Assembly (NCBI GenBank): GCA_002753225.1
Contig: PDZS01000044.1
Coordinates: forward strand, 1-37,924
Source: Deltaproteobacteria bacterium YD0425bin51
Lineage (GTDB): Bacteria; Desulfobacterota; Desulfobacteria; Desulfobacterales; YD0425bin51
Length of the DNA stretch: 37,924 bases
Direction: 5' to 3'
Part shown: piece by piece, positions 16,948 through 26,161 of the stretch
How positions within the stretch are numbered: position 1 is the stretch's first letter
Layout of the letters: each line of letters starts with the position of its first letter
Made by a program: the position numbers and the translations under genes
The notes under the pieces: generated by a model
Databases searched by the model: none
The model's input: only the letters and a program-made list of their open reading frames with translations
What the model was told of the DNA's origin: nothing

Positions 16948-18594
16948 CTATTCTTGACTTTTCTGGAATTTTAAAGATGCCTTTATAAAAGATTTAAATA
17001 AAGGATGAGGATTCATAGGTTTAGATTTAAATTCTGGATGAAATTGACATCCTAAAAACCATGGATGATCAGAAATCTCAATAATTTCAACAAGCTCATT
17101 ATCTGACGATGCTCCACTTATTACAAGACCTTTATCCTCAAGCTGTTTTCTATAATTGTTATTAAACTCATATCTATGCCTATGCCGTTCTGAAACATCT
17201 GCAGTTTTATAAGCGCTATAAGCAAGAGTTTCCTCTTTTATGATACAAGGATAAGCCCCTAAACGCATTGTTCCACCTTTATCTGAAGAGTCATCTCGTA
17301 TATGTTTTTTTCCTGTTTTAGTGTCAAACCATTCAGTCATAAGATAAATAACAGGATAAGGAGTCTTTAAATCAAATTCAGCGCTATGTGCGCCTGAAAG
17401 GTTAGCTGCATTTCGAGCAAACTCGACGACTGCAAGCTGCATTCCAAGACATATTCCAAAATAGGGAACCTTATTTTCTCTTGCATATTTCACAGCGCAC
17501 ATCTTACCTTCAATTCCTCTTGACCCAAATCCGCCAGGTACAAGTATTCCATGGACATCACTTAATATATCAGAAGTGTTTGCATCATTTATTTGCTCAG
17601 AGTCTACAAATTTTAAACTAACTTTACAATCATTAGGAATACCACCATGGTATAAAGCTTCATTTAAACTTTTATATGACTCTGTAAAATTTGTATATTT
17701 TCCAACTACTGCAATCTTTACACTTTGTTTTACTTCTTTGATCTTTTTTATAAGTTTTTCCCAATTAGTAAGTCTTGGGGATCTTGTCCAAATATTTAAA
17801 AGCTCTACAACCCTGCTATCTAAATCTTCATTATGAAATATAAGTGGGACCTCATAAATACAATCAACATCTTTAGCTGTAATTACTGAACTAACACTAA
17901 CATTACAAAAAAGAGCAATTTTTGATTTAATTTCTTTTGATAAAAATCTATCTGTTCGACATAACAAGATATCAGGCTGAATACCAATACTTCTTAGCTC
18001 TTTTACGCTATGCTGAGTTGGTTTTGTTTTAACTTCACCTGCTGTCCCAATATATGGAACATATGTAAGATGAATATAAATTACATTTTCTTGACCAACA
18101 TCTGTTTTAAATTGTCGAATTGCTTCCAAAAATGGAAGACTTTCAATATCTCCAATTGTTCCTCCTATCTCTACAATAAGTATATCTACGCTGTCTGCTG
18201 CAAGCTGAATGCATCGCTTAATCTCATCAGTGATATGAGGTATAACCTGAACTGTTCCACCTAGATAATCACCCTTCCTTTCTCTAGTAATAACTTCATT
18301 ATAAATCCTGCCTGTTGTGAAGTTATTATTCCTACTCATTTTAACATTACCGAACCTCTCATAATGACCTAGGTCCAAATCAGATTCTGCTCCATCGTCT
18401 GTAACAAATACTTCTCCATGCTGAAATGGATTCATAGTGCCAGGATCAACGTTTATGTATGGATCAAGTTTTAGAAATGATACAGTCAAGCCTCTGCTTT
18501 CAAGAAGCGCTCCAATACTGGCTGAAGCTAGTCCTTTTCCTAGAGAAGAAAGTACTCCTCCTGTTACAAAAATAAATTTAGTTTTGTTTGCCAT
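16948..18594 (-). CDS. pyrG: CTP synthase
   Basis: Makes CTP from UTP, ATP and glutamine, the last step of pyrimidine nucleotide synthesis. The 548 residues are full length. The N-terminal synthase domain begins KFIFVTGGVLSSLGKGL, the classic ATP-binding P-loop, followed by PYINVDPGTMNP and GGTIGDIES. The C-terminal class I glutamine amidotransferase domain has the nucleophile Cys in YFGICLGMQ (about residue 380) and the His/Glu of QFHPEFKSKP. It is second in the minus-strand operon after eno, with a hairpin between them, and runs into the receiver/TPR gene two bases later. Confidence 0.98.
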   Translation of the reverse strand: MANKTKFIFVTGGVLSSLGKGLASASIGALLESRGLTVSFLKLDPYINVDPGTMNPFQHGEVFVTDDGAESDLDLGHYERFGNVKMSRNNNFTTGRIYNEVITRERKGDYLGGTVQVIPHITDEIKRCIQLAADSVDILIVEIGGTIGDIESLPFLEAIRQFKTDVGQENVIYIHLTYVPYIGTAGEVKTKPTQHSVKELRSIGIQPDILLCRTDRFLSKEIKSKIALFCNVSVSSVITAKDVDCIYEVPLIFHNEDLDSRVVELLNIWTRSPRLTNWEKLIKKIKEVKQSVKIAVVGKYTNFTESYKSLNEALYHGGIPNDCKVSLKFVDSEQINDANTSDILSDVHGILVPGGFGSRGIEGKMCAVKYARENKVPYFGICLGMQLAVVEFARNAANLSGAHSAEFDLKTPYPVIYLMTEWFDTKTGKKHIRDDSSDKGGTMRLGAYPCIIKEETLAYSAYKTADVSERHRHRYEFNNNYRKQLEDKGLVISGASSDNELVEIIEISDHPWFLGCQFHPEFKSKPMNPHPLFKSFIKASLKFQKSQE

Positions 18595-18647
18595 ATAAAT
18601 TGCCTCGAAAAAATAATATGGTTTGAATTGAGATATGATAGGTAATT

Positions 18648-18678
18648 GGAACAGAAAGCATTTTTTACTTTCTGTTCC
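18648..18678. terminator. Hairpin between eno and pyrG
   Basis: ggaacagaaag at 18648-18658 pairs perfectly with ctttctgttcc at 18668-18678 around a 9-base loop, directly after the eno stop. No U-tract follows on the minus strand, so it may be a partial terminator or an mRNA-stabilising hairpin that sets different eno and pyrG levels. Confidence 0.5.
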
Positions 18679-18683
18679 ATATT

Positions 18684-19949
18684 TTAAAATTCACTAGAAA
18701 ACTTTGCAGATTTGCCTAATTCTTCTTCGATTCTTATAAGTTGGTTGTATTTTGCTATTCTATCTGACCTAGACATAGAGCCTGTCTTAATTTGACCACC
18801 ATTTACAGCTACAACTAAATCAGAAATAAAAGCGTCTTCTGTCTCTCCTGATCTATGTGATATTATAGTATTATATGCATTTTGCTTTGCCATCTCAATT
18901 GCTTCAAGAGTTTCAGTAACAGTTCCAATCTGATTCAATTTAATTAATATTGCATTACCAATACCATCTTCAATACCTTTTTCAAAAATCTTTGGATTTG
19001 TTACAAAAATATCATCTCCAACTAGCTGAACAGAACTTCCAAGCCTATCAGTAAGCATTTCCCAGTTTTCCCAATCTTGCTCTGCCAAACCATCTTCAAT
19101 GGAAAGAATCGGGTATTTATCTATTAAAGATTGATAATAGTCAACCATCTGCTCTGATGAAAAGCTTTTTCCTTCTGATTTTAAAGAATATTTTCCATCT
19201 GAAAAAAATTCACTGGATGCTACATCAAGTCCAAGTGCAATCTCAGTACCAGGCTCATATTCAGCAGTTCTAATTGCTTCAATAATAAGCTTAATTGCTT
19301 CTTCATTTGAATTTAAATTAGGAGCAAAACCTCCTTCATCACCAACTCCAGTGGATAGTCCTCTACCTTTTAAAATACTCTTTAAAGCATGAAATATTTC
19401 AGCCCCCATCTGAACTGCCTGAACAATACTACTAGCTCCTACTGGAATTATCATAAATTCCTGAATATCAAGGTTATTTGTGGCATGAGCTCCTCCATTT
19501 ATAATATTCATCATAGGGCAAGGCAAGTATCTCGCGCTTACACCACCTAAATAACGATAAAGGGGAAGTCCATAAGCAATAGCTGATGCTCTTGCTGCCG
19601 CCATTGAAACTCCTAAAATGGCATTCGCACCAAGTTTTGCTTTATTTTCTGTTCCATCAAGTTCAATCATGGCATAATCCAAACCAGCTTGATCTGATGC
19701 ATCCATACCCTGAATTTTTGGTGCTATTTCTTGTATAATATTTTCTACAGCCTTTTGTACACCTTTGCCGCCATATCTTTTCGCCTTCTTGTCACGAAGT
19801 TCTAAAGCTTCTCTTGTACCAGTTGACGCACCAGATGGAACAGATGCTCGTCCAATTGCTCCACATGCTAATACGACATCTACTTCTACAGTTGGATTTC
19901 CTCTTGAATCAAGAATCTCTCTTGGTTTTACATCAATAATTTCAGTCAT
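18684..19949 (-). CDS. eno: Enolase
   Basis: Glycolytic enzyme interconverting 2-phosphoglycerate and phosphoenolpyruvate; also a common RNA-degradosome partner in bacteria. Signatures include EILDSRGNPTVEVDV near the N-terminus, the SGASTG loop, GVGDEGGFAPNL, the Mg-binding acidic residues in SIEDGLAEQDW and VGDDIFVTN, the catalytic Lys in ILIKLNQIGT, and ISHRSGETED. A longer frame opens at 19961 (M-G-G-A-M), but those bases are the ribosome-binding site GGGAGGAG. The ATG at 19949 is the true start, giving about 421 residues. It is the first gene of its operon, behind a good promoter. Confidence 0.98.
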   Translation of the reverse strand: MTEIIDVKPREILDSRGNPTVEVDVVLACGAIGRASVPSGASTGTREALELRDKKAKRYGGKGVQKAVENIIQEIAPKIQGMDASDQAGLDYAMIELDGTENKAKLGANAILGVSMAAARASAIAYGLPLYRYLGGVSARYLPCPMMNIINGGAHATNNLDIQEFMIIPVGASSIVQAVQMGAEIFHALKSILKGRGLSTGVGDEGGFAPNLNSNEEAIKLIIEAIRTAEYEPGTEIALGLDVASSEFFSDGKYSLKSEGKSFSSEQMVDYYQSLIDKYPILSIEDGLAEQDWENWEMLTDRLGSSVQLVGDDIFVTNPKIFEKGIEDGIGNAILIKLNQIGTVTETLEAIEMAKQNAYNTIISHRSGETEDAFISDLVVAVNGGQIKTGSMSRSDRIAKYNQLIRIEEELGKSAKFSSEF

Positions 19950-19990
19950 AGCTCCTCCCATTTTTTTATTGTTTCATAAAATTAAAACAA

Positions 19991-20019
19991 ATGTTATCCT
20001 TCTTAAAGTCTTATGTCAA
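19991..20019 (-). promoter_or_regulatory. Sigma-70-type promoter of the eno operon
   Basis: Read on the minus strand, TTGACA (20019-20014) and TAACAT (19996-19991) are separated by exactly 17 bp, and the -10 lies about 40 bp upstream of the eno start. Confidence 0.7.
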
Positions 20020-20065
20020 GAACCATACTTAATTCTATTTTTTAACTTTATAACAGGTTGTTTTT

Positions 20066-20464
20066 ATGGAAAATACAAACTTTTATTATAATTCACATTT
20101 AGTTATAGCTGCCATTAGAATATTAGAATATAAAGATAAAATTCCTCCTTCTATTGAAAAAGTATGCGACCTTCTTTCCTTTTCTTTAGAGTCTGGTAAT
20201 TTAATATGCAGAAAACTTAAAGAAATGAATATATTAGAAATATTAGAAGGCGCTTATGGCAACAAATTATTTATAAAAGAACATATAAAAATAGAAGAAA
20301 TTCCAAACGAAACAAAAGAGACTGATATTGATGAAGAAGTTAAGAAGTATATGGAAAACAGAAAAGGTTATACAAAGGAAATTGAAGCTTTTCAGATAAA
20401 ACAGGCAGAAAAAAGAAAAAACCTTTTTTCCGAAATAGACAAAAATTTAAAAAAAGCTTTGTAG
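20066..20464 (+). CDS. Small winged-helix-like protein of unknown function
   Basis: A 132-residue cytoplasmic protein transcribed divergently from eno. Residues 5-70 have the helix pattern of a winged-helix domain (SHLVIAAIRILEY, then IEKVCDLLSFSLESGNLICRKLKEMNILEI). The second half is a charged, lysine/glutamate-rich helical tail probably forming a coiled coil (QIKQAEKRKNLFSEIDKNLKK). There is no membrane segment or signal peptide. It is followed 14 bp later by the RNA methyltransferase gene and is probably co-transcribed with it. A nucleic-acid-binding role is plausible but not shown. Confidence 0.7.
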   Translation: MENTNFYYNSHLVIAAIRILEYKDKIPPSIEKVCDLLSFSLESGNLICRKLKEMNILEILEGAYGNKLFIKEHIKIEEIPNETKETDIDEEVKKYMENRKGYTKEIEAFQIKQAEKRKNLFSEIDKNLKKAL

Positions 20465-20478
20465 AAAAAAATAATTAA

Positions 20479-21660
20479 ATGAAATTTCTTCATTTTCATA
20501 TTGCTTGCACAATTATAGAAAGTCTTAAATCTATTTTATTAGATGGTTATCATGCTGATAAAGTTATTGAACGAACCTTCAAAAACCATAAAAAATGGGG
20601 GGCAAGGGATCGAAAAATAGTTGCTGAAAGCATTTATGAAATTGTTAGATGGAAGAGATTACTATCAGAATGTACAGGCAATTTAGATCTGTGGAAAATA
20701 TTTGGTGCATATCTAATATTAAATTTTGATGAAATACCTGATTGGAAAGAATTTAATGGCGTTAATCCAAATTTAATAAAAGAAAAATATTTAAAATTTC
20801 AAAAAATAAGAAAAATAAGAGAATCAATACCAGATTGGCTTGATGAATTAGGAGAAAAAGAACTTTACGGAAGGTGGGACTCTCTAATTTCTGCTTTAAA
20901 TAAGAAAGCTCAAGTGTTTCTTAGAGCAAATACTCTTAAAAATACTGCTCAAGAACTTCAAGCCACCTTATTTAATGAAAAAATTAAAACAGAACTAATA
21001 AATTGTGATGGACTTGTTTTAACTGAAAGAGCTAATGTTTTCCAGACAAATGCTTTTAAATCTGGACTTTTTGAAGTTCAAGATGCGGCATCTCAAATGG
21101 TTTCCCCATTTTTAGAGCCAGAGCCTGGTATGAGAATTGTAGATGCCTGCGCAGGCTCTGGAGGTAAAGCTCTCCATTTAGCATCTCTTATGAAAAATAA
21201 AGGCAAAATTATAGCTCTTGATATTTTTGAATGGAAACTTGATGAATTAAAAAAACGAGCAAAACGCGCAGGTATTGATATAATTGAAACAAGGGTTATT
21301 GAATCGAATAAAGTTATAAAAAGATTATATGGCAAAGCAGATAGACTCCTTTTAGATGTACCCTGCTCAGGACTTGGTGTACTTAGAAGAAATCCAGATA
21401 CTAAATGGAAGCTTTCTATAGAAGAACTTGAAGAAACTCAAAAGATACAAGCAGATATTCTTCAAAATTATTCTCATATTTTAAAGCCAAATGCCCTTAT
21501 GGTCTATTCTACATGCAGCATATTACCATCTGAAAATGGATTACAAATAAAAACCTTTTTAGAAAATAATAAAACTAAATGGCAGATAGTTTCTGAAAAA
21601 AACCTTTATCCAGACACTGATGGTTTTGATGGATTTTATATGGCTCGACTTAAATCATAA
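20479..21660 (+). CDS. RsmB/NOP-family RNA (cytosine-5-)-methyltransferase
   Basis: A SAM-dependent RNA m5C methyltransferase, probably acting on 16S rRNA. The Rossmann domain shows the SAM motif DACAGSGGK (about residue 221), the motif IV Cys in DVPCSGLG (Cys about 296) and the motif VI catalytic Cys in YSTCSILPSENG (about 346). The two cysteines are the defining pair of this family. The N-terminal 150 residues are helical but do not clearly show the NusB domain of classical RsmB, so the exact target base is uncertain. It ends exactly where the convergent enhancer-binding protein gene ends. Confidence 0.92.
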   Translation: MKFLHFHIACTIIESLKSILLDGYHADKVIERTFKNHKKWGARDRKIVAESIYEIVRWKRLLSECTGNLDLWKIFGAYLILNFDEIPDWKEFNGVNPNLIKEKYLKFQKIRKIRESIPDWLDELGEKELYGRWDSLISALNKKAQVFLRANTLKNTAQELQATLFNEKIKTELINCDGLVLTERANVFQTNAFKSGLFEVQDAASQMVSPFLEPEPGMRIVDACAGSGGKALHLASLMKNKGKIIALDIFEWKLDELKKRAKRAGIDIIETRVIESNKVIKRLYGKADRLLLDVPCSGLGVLRRNPDTKWKLSIEELEETQKIQADILQNYSHILKPNALMVYSTCSILPSENGLQIKTFLENNKTKWQIVSEKNLYPDTDGFDGFYMARLKS

Positions 21661-24144
21661 TTATTTTTTTTCTATCATATCAAACTGCTCTGCTAAAATA
21701 TAACGAGTACTTGGTCCACTTCCCTCTCTTTTTAGAATCCCTTTTTTAACCAAATCCTGAAGATCATATCCAGCTGTTCTTACAGAAATATTACCTCCAA
21801 CTATATTTTGATATTCATTCCTTGTTATAGTTCTATTAATTAATATAACTGGATAAGCTTTCTGTTGGCGCCAATTCATCTTAATCTTGAAATTTGGAAA
21901 TATGGTGGTTTCAGAAAAACTGTTTGAATTATCTAAAGTTTCTGACTGGTTTTCATAAGTGTTATCTTCAAAAGGATTTTCAATATCTATTTTAATGTCT
22001 TCTGCCTGAATAATATCTCCTTCAGTCATAATAACAGCTCTTGTGATTGTGTTCATAAGCTCCCTTACATTTCCAGGCCAATCATATTGTTTCATTTTCT
22101 CCAAAGCGCCTTTACTTATTCCTATTTTATCCCTTTTTACTGATGATTTAGCATTATTTAAAAAATAATTAATTAAAACAGGAATATTCTCTTTTTGCTC
22201 ACGCAAAGGAGGAGTATGAATTGTGATAACTTTTAATCTAAAATATAAATCACTTCTAAATAATTTTTGATCTATTAAAGTTCTTAAATCAACATTTGTT
22301 GCTGCTATCAGTTTAACATCTACATCGATTTCTTTGTCGCTTCCAAGCTGTTTTATTTTCCTTATTGAAATAGCTCTAAGGAGAGCCTGTTGAACGCTAG
22401 AAGATGCTGTCTGTATTTCATCCAAAAAGAGTGTCCCACCGTCTGATTCTATGAATGCACCTTTTCTATCAGTCTTTGCCTCTGTAAACGCTCCTTTTAT
22501 ATGTCCAAAAAGAGTATCTAAAAGCAAATTTTCATTTAATTCACCGCAATTTATGGAGATAAATTGTTTCAATTTTCGCCTGCTATATTTATGAATTGCT
22601 TCAGCAGTAAGCTGTTTACCAGTTCCAGTTTCTCCAATAATTAAAACATCTGCCTCTGCATTTGCAGCTTTTAAAATATTTGACTTCAATTCTTCAATTT
22701 TTTGACCAAACCCGACAATACTAGGAATATCATCTGTTAATAATTGAGCTGATGGAAATTCAGTCTGCAGTTCGACCTTTTCTTTAAGAGTTACTGTTTC
22801 AATTTTCTTATCCTTCAATTTAATTTCTTCAATTTGTCGTCTTAAAGTCAAAATCATTGTATTTATAGCATTTTGGAGAAGAGATATCTCATAACTAGAA
22901 TGAGGTAGATTTATTCCTGATGAATCTCCATTTTTTTGTATGTTTGCAACGGCTTCAGATAATGTAAGTATTGGTTTTGTAATAAAATAACCAATAATAT
23001 ATATAATAAAAGAAACAATTAAAATAGTTGATATGGATAGAATAAGCATTATATCAAGCTGTTTGTAACCTGCTGCAATTGTAAGTCTTGTTCTGTCAAC
23101 ATATGCAATACCTCCATATATTTCTCCTGCTGGAAGACGAATTGGCACATATCCTAGATAATAATCCTTTACCCCAGCATTATCAGGATTTATGCTTTGC
23201 ATCTTAAGCAAATCATGCTTTCCTTCACAAATGTCTCTTACCATTTTCCAAAAATGGCTGAAAACAGATCCGGGCCTGAAAGCGTGTGGAAGTCCCGGCT
23301 TACTTAGAGTACCTGTGTATTCTGTTCTGGACAGATCTGTAGAAATATCCAAATCTTTTTTATTTATATCTTCTGATTGAAAAAGTATCCATCCGTCTTT
23401 ATCAAAAAAATAACTGTATCTAAGCTCCTGTGTTCTTGGATAACCAGATATCGGTGATATCGGGGAATTATATAAAGACAAAATATTTCTAATATCTTTG
23501 ACATCTACTGCCAAGAGAAGATAACCTATGGTTGATGAAATAGAATCTTGATACCTTGTTCCAAAGTAAATAACTTTTGATTTTATTTTTTGGTTAGGAT
23601 TTGATTTTGAAGGAAAAGGATATTCAACATCAGATAGATTTGATATCCATACCTCCCCTTTCTTTAATTTTTTTAAATATTCATATTGTAAAAATGGAAC
23701 TGGCTGAATTTCTGATATTTCATCATTTGAAAGCTGAATAATTTCATCTTCATTTGCTACTAAAAAAATATGTGACTTATCATTTTGCGAGATATATGAA
23801 AATTTTCGATATGTTATTCCCCCAGAATATTTCAAATTTAAAAGGAATTTAGTCATTTTGCCAGAATCTAAATTATCTTGCGAGATAAATAGGATGTCCT
23901 GTTTGCATCTTGCAAAAAATAGTTCAATCTCATGCCCAAGCGCCATAGCTTGAAGTTTAACAGTTCTCCCCAATGCAATATCTAAAAAATTATATGAAGT
24001 AAGGTATGAAATATAAGCAGTTATAATTAAAATAATTATAACTGGAGGAATAAGCGTAATCATAAGCTTAGTCTTTAAGCTTATTTCATTTTCAGCCTGG
24101 AAAATGCTTATAAGTTCAAATTCATTCTCTTTTATAAAAGGCAT
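21661..24144 (-). CDS. Membrane-bound sigma-54 enhancer-binding protein with extracytoplasmic sensor
   Basis: An 827-residue one-component regulator. TM1 lies at about 28-50. A large extracytoplasmic Cache-like sensor (about 51-365, with GYLLLAVDVKDI and YFFDKDGWILFQ) follows, then TM2 (about 368-392), HAMP (about 393-445), a linker helix, and the AAA+ sigma-54 activation domain (about 480-715; Walker A GETGTGKQ near 501, Walker B GGTLFLDEI, PGNVREL). The sigma-54 loop reads GAFTEA instead of the common GAFTGA. Instead of a Fis-type helix-turn-helix, the last 65 residues look like a winged helix (EYQNIVGGNISVRTAGYDL, then LVKKGILKREG), as in Fic or RecG-like C-termini. It is divergent from the TauE operon, whose upstream repeats and sigma-54 promoter make that operon the obvious target. 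Confidence 0.93.
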   Translation of the reverse strand: MPFIKENEFELISIFQAENEISLKTKLMITLIPPVIIILIITAYISYLTSYNFLDIALGRTVKLQAMALGHEIELFFARCKQDILFISQDNLDSGKMTKFLLNLKYSGGITYRKFSYISQNDKSHIFLVANEDEIIQLSNDEISEIQPVPFLQYEYLKKLKKGEVWISNLSDVEYPFPSKSNPNQKIKSKVIYFGTRYQDSISSTIGYLLLAVDVKDIRNILSLYNSPISPISGYPRTQELRYSYFFDKDGWILFQSEDINKKDLDISTDLSRTEYTGTLSKPGLPHAFRPGSVFSHFWKMVRDICEGKHDLLKMQSINPDNAGVKDYYLGYVPIRLPAGEIYGGIAYVDRTRLTIAAGYKQLDIMLILSISTILIVSFIIYIIGYFITKPILTLSEAVANIQKNGDSSGINLPHSSYEISLLQNAINTMILTLRRQIEEIKLKDKKIETVTLKEKVELQTEFPSAQLLTDDIPSIVGFGQKIEELKSNILKAANAEADVLIIGETGTGKQLTAEAIHKYSRRKLKQFISINCGELNENLLLDTLFGHIKGAFTEAKTDRKGAFIESDGGTLFLDEIQTASSSVQQALLRAISIRKIKQLGSDKEIDVDVKLIAATNVDLRTLIDQKLFRSDLYFRLKVITIHTPPLREQKENIPVLINYFLNNAKSSVKRDKIGISKGALEKMKQYDWPGNVRELMNTITRAVIMTEGDIIQAEDIKIDIENPFEDNTYENQSETLDNSNSFSETTIFPNFKIKMNWRQQKAYPVILINRTITRNEYQNIVGGNISVRTAGYDLQDLVKKGILKREGSGPSTRYILAEQFDMIEKK

Positions 24145-24151
24145 AACCCCC

Positions 24152-24250
24152 TCATTTATTATCGTGCAAAAATATCATTTATTATCGTGCAAAATATCTT
24201 GCAATATTATAATCCAATCTTGCAAATCTTGCAAAATATCTTGCAATATT
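24152..24250. promoter_or_regulatory. Tandem TTGCAA-rich repeats, putative enhancer sites
   Basis: Two sets of direct repeats lie between the divergent genes. tcatttattatcgtgcaaaa occurs at 24152-24171 and 24175-24194. aaaatatcttgcaatatt occurs at 24191-24208 and 24233-24250, 42 bp apart (about four helical turns). In total six TGCAA motifs fall between 24165 and 24246, ending about 37 bp upstream of the -24 element. This is the expected place for enhancer sites of the adjacent sigma-54 activator, and the repeats nearest its own start may allow autoregulation. Confidence 0.7.
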
Positions 24251-24286
24251 TTTTATTATGAATAAATTAAATAGGTTAAAAAAACA

Positions 24287-24302
24287 TGGCACATCATTTG
24301 CT
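24287..24302 (+). promoter_or_regulatory. Sigma-54 (-24/-12) promoter of the TauE operon
   Basis: TGGCAC at 24287-24292, five bases, then TTGCT at 24298-24302 match the TGGCAC-N5-TTGCW consensus exactly. Transcription would begin near 24313, leaving a leader of about 78 bases before the first gene. Confidence 0.88.
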
Positions 24303-24390
24303 TAAACAATTGTTTTTATAAATTTGGAAAACCAAAAAAAGATAAAATTATAAACAATTTTTTAAACAAAAAGAAAGGGGTTTTTTTATT

Positions 24391-24681
24391 ATGAAAAAAG
24401 TTATTAGTTTATTATTATCAATTTTTATTTTAGCGCCTAGTTTTTTATGGGCAGCAGGAGGCGGAGGAGCAACAGACATTGTAGTAGTTGCTGATACAAG
24501 AGTTCTTGGAGATGGCATAATGAAATATTTTGCAACCACTTATAATGAAGATATGTGGATGTTTGCAGCATGGGCAGCAATACTTACAGCATGTTACGGG
24601 GCATTTTTAGGAGTTATCATGGACTATCTTATGTCTAAAACAGGACTTGATTTAAAGAGCAGAAAGATCGTTGAACACTAA
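24391..24681 (+). CDS. Small membrane protein at the head of the TauE operon
   Basis: A 96-residue protein. Residues 1-22 are a signal peptide (MKKVISLLLSIFILAPSFLW, then AAG). A short extracytoplasmic segment containing TDIVVVADTRVLGDG follows, then one C-terminal membrane helix (about 54-79, WMFAAWAAILTACYGAFLGV) and a basic cytoplasmic tail. I do not recognise a characterised family. The first gene after the sigma-54 promoter, it sits 35 bp before the TauE/SafE gene, so an accessory role in the exporter is the simplest inference. Confidence 0.8.
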   Translation: MKKVISLLLSIFILAPSFLWAAGGGGATDIVVVADTRVLGDGIMKYFATTYNEDMWMFAAWAAILTACYGAFLGVIMDYLMSKTGLDLKSRKIVEH

Positions 24682-24716
24682 TTCATTAACTTTAAATAAT
24701 AAGGAGGAAGTTTAAT

Positions 24717-25745
24717 ATGGAATGGTTATATATGTATATGCCTATTGCTGGTATGAAAATACTTTGGCCAGGGCTTGTCTTAATTGGATTTTCTGTAGGA
24801 ACTATTGGCGGATTTTTTGGTATGGGTGGAGCTTGGATGGTAACACCAGGGTTAAATATTTTAGGTTTCCCTATGGCTTTTGCAATTGGAACTGATATGG
24901 CCCACATTGCTGGTAAATCTATGATTTCAACTTTTAGGCATTCAAAATTTGGAAATGTTGATTATAAGCTTGGGTTTATAATGATAATTGGTACAATGGC
25001 TGGAATTGAACTTGGCGCCCAGCTTGTTATGTATTTAGAAAAGTTAGGAAATGTTGGAACTGTTGTTAGGTGGTCTTATGTAGTTCTTCTTATGCTTATT
25101 GCAACTATGGTATTTTACGATTATTATAAAGCAACTAAGAAGAAGAATGCTGGTGAGGTTGGAGAACATGGGGCAGAAGGTATTACTTGGTATAAAACTC
25201 TTCATAAAATCAAAATTCCTCCAATGATTCATTTTAAAGCTGCTGGATTTACTTGTTCTGCATGGATACCAATTGGAGTTAGCTTTTTAACTGGTGTTCT
25301 TGCTGGATTTTTAGGTATTGGTGGTGGACTTATCAGAATGCCTGCTTTAGTTTATCTGATTGGATGTCCTACTCATATAGCTGTTGGGACAGACCTATTT
25401 GAAGTTATGATTTCAGGGCTTTATGGAGCCTTTACTTATGCTTTAAAGGGGCGTATCGAACTTGTTGCTGTATTTGTAATGCTAACAGGTGCTGCAATTG
25501 GTGCTCAAATTGGAACAATTGCAACAAAATATGCTAAAGGTTATGGAATAAGAGTAGCTTTTGGTCTTGCCGTATTATGCTGTATGATTTCAATCATTTT
25601 AAAAGAATATAAATTTGATGTTGCATCTGCTGTTATAATCTTAGGAACCATTGGTTTAATTTGTATATATATAATTGGGATTATGGTAAATGGAGCAAGA
25701 GAAGAGTTAAGGGCAAAAAAATTAGCAAAACCAGTAACAGCATAA
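24717..25745 (+). CDS. TauE/SafE-family membrane exporter (sulfite/organosulfur anion permease family)
   Basis: A 342-residue integral inner-membrane protein with about eight to nine hydrophobic helices. It has the internal duplication typical of TauE/SafE proteins: GTIGGFFGMGGAWMVTPGLNIL near residue 30 and VLAGFLGIGGGLIRMPALVYL near residue 200, each followed by an AxGTD motif (FAIGTDMAH and IAVGTDLFE). Family members move small anions such as sulfite, sulfoacetate or thiosulfate-type compounds. The substrate here is not predictable. The start is supported by AAGGAGGAAG. Under sigma-54 control it is presumably induced by a ligand of the neighbouring sensor protein. Confidence 0.92.
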   Translation: MEWLYMYMPIAGMKILWPGLVLIGFSVGTIGGFFGMGGAWMVTPGLNILGFPMAFAIGTDMAHIAGKSMISTFRHSKFGNVDYKLGFIMIIGTMAGIELGAQLVMYLEKLGNVGTVVRWSYVVLLMLIATMVFYDYYKATKKKNAGEVGEHGAEGITWYKTLHKIKIPPMIHFKAAGFTCSAWIPIGVSFLTGVLAGFLGIGGGLIRMPALVYLIGCPTHIAVGTDLFEVMISGLYGAFTYALKGRIELVAVFVMLTGAAIGAQIGTIATKYAKGYGIRVAFGLAVLCCMISIILKEYKFDVASAVIILGTIGLICIYIIGIMVNGAREELRAKKLAKPVTA

Positions 25746-25765
25746 AAGATAAGGAGACTCTAATC

Positions 25766-26104
25766 ATGAAGATAAAATTTGGAATTTTAATATTGGCTAT
25801 TTTCTCCCTGATATTTGGGCAAAATGTTTTTGCAGGTGAAGTTGTTCAGGGGAAATGTATTCAATATAATACAGATGGTGGAAAAAAGATTGTAAAATTA
25901 GAAGAATATGATACTAACTTTAGTAAAGAAGCAAGATATGGAAAATCAACAGGTATTGTTTCTGAATGGGATATTTCCAATGCTAAAATTGGAATGAAAA
26001 TAGAAGCAGGGGATATCTTGAGAATGGCATTCAAAGTTGATGGAAACAATAAAAATGTTATAAAAGTAATGAATGTTTCAAAACAGGATTTAAGAAAAAA
26101 ATAA
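25766..26104 (+). CDS. Secreted 112-residue protein of the TauE operon
   Basis: A periplasmic or secreted protein. The frame is open from 25661, inside the exporter gene, but AAGGAGAC at 25751-25758 and the ATG at 25766 mark the real start. Residues 1-23 are a signal peptide cleaved around VFA-GE. The mature part is lysine-rich and mostly beta-strand-like, with GEVVQGKCIQY, EEYDTNFSKEARYGKSTG and KVMNVSKQDL. It has a single cysteine. I recognise no named family. It starts 20 bp after the exporter stop, so it shares the transcript. Confidence 0.82.
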   Translation: MKIKFGILILAIFSLIFGQNVFAGEVVQGKCIQYNTDGGKKIVKLEEYDTNFSKEARYGKSTGIVSEWDISNAKIGMKIEAGDILRMAFKVDGNNKNVIKVMNVSKQDLRKK

Positions 26105-26111
26105 ACAAATT

Positions 26112-26145
26112 ATAATAGGAGGATAACATTTTATCCTCCTATTAT
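26112..26145. terminator. Perfect 14-bp hairpin after the secreted-protein gene
   Basis: ataataggaggata at 26112-26125 pairs perfectly with tatcctcctattat at 26132-26145 around a 6-base loop. It lacks a good T-run on the plus strand, so it may be an attenuating or stabilising hairpin. The arms contain an AGGAGG-like sequence that would be sequestered when folded. Confidence 0.5.
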
Positions 26146-26161
26146 CTAAAAAGGGGTACTT

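Noticed and set aside
19949..19961. Upstream ATG as the enolase start
   Set aside because: The four extra codons coincide with the ribosome-binding site for the ATG at 19949.
24152..24250. Tandem repeats that might be a small CRISPR array
   Set aside because: Repeat units are 18-20 bp with overlapping, uneven spacing and no unique spacers. The position upstream of a -24/-12 promoter fits enhancer sites better.
25661..25765. Extended start for the secreted 112-residue protein
   Set aside because: The extension overlaps the exporter gene and would destroy the signal peptide. A good ribosome-binding site precedes the ATG at 25766.
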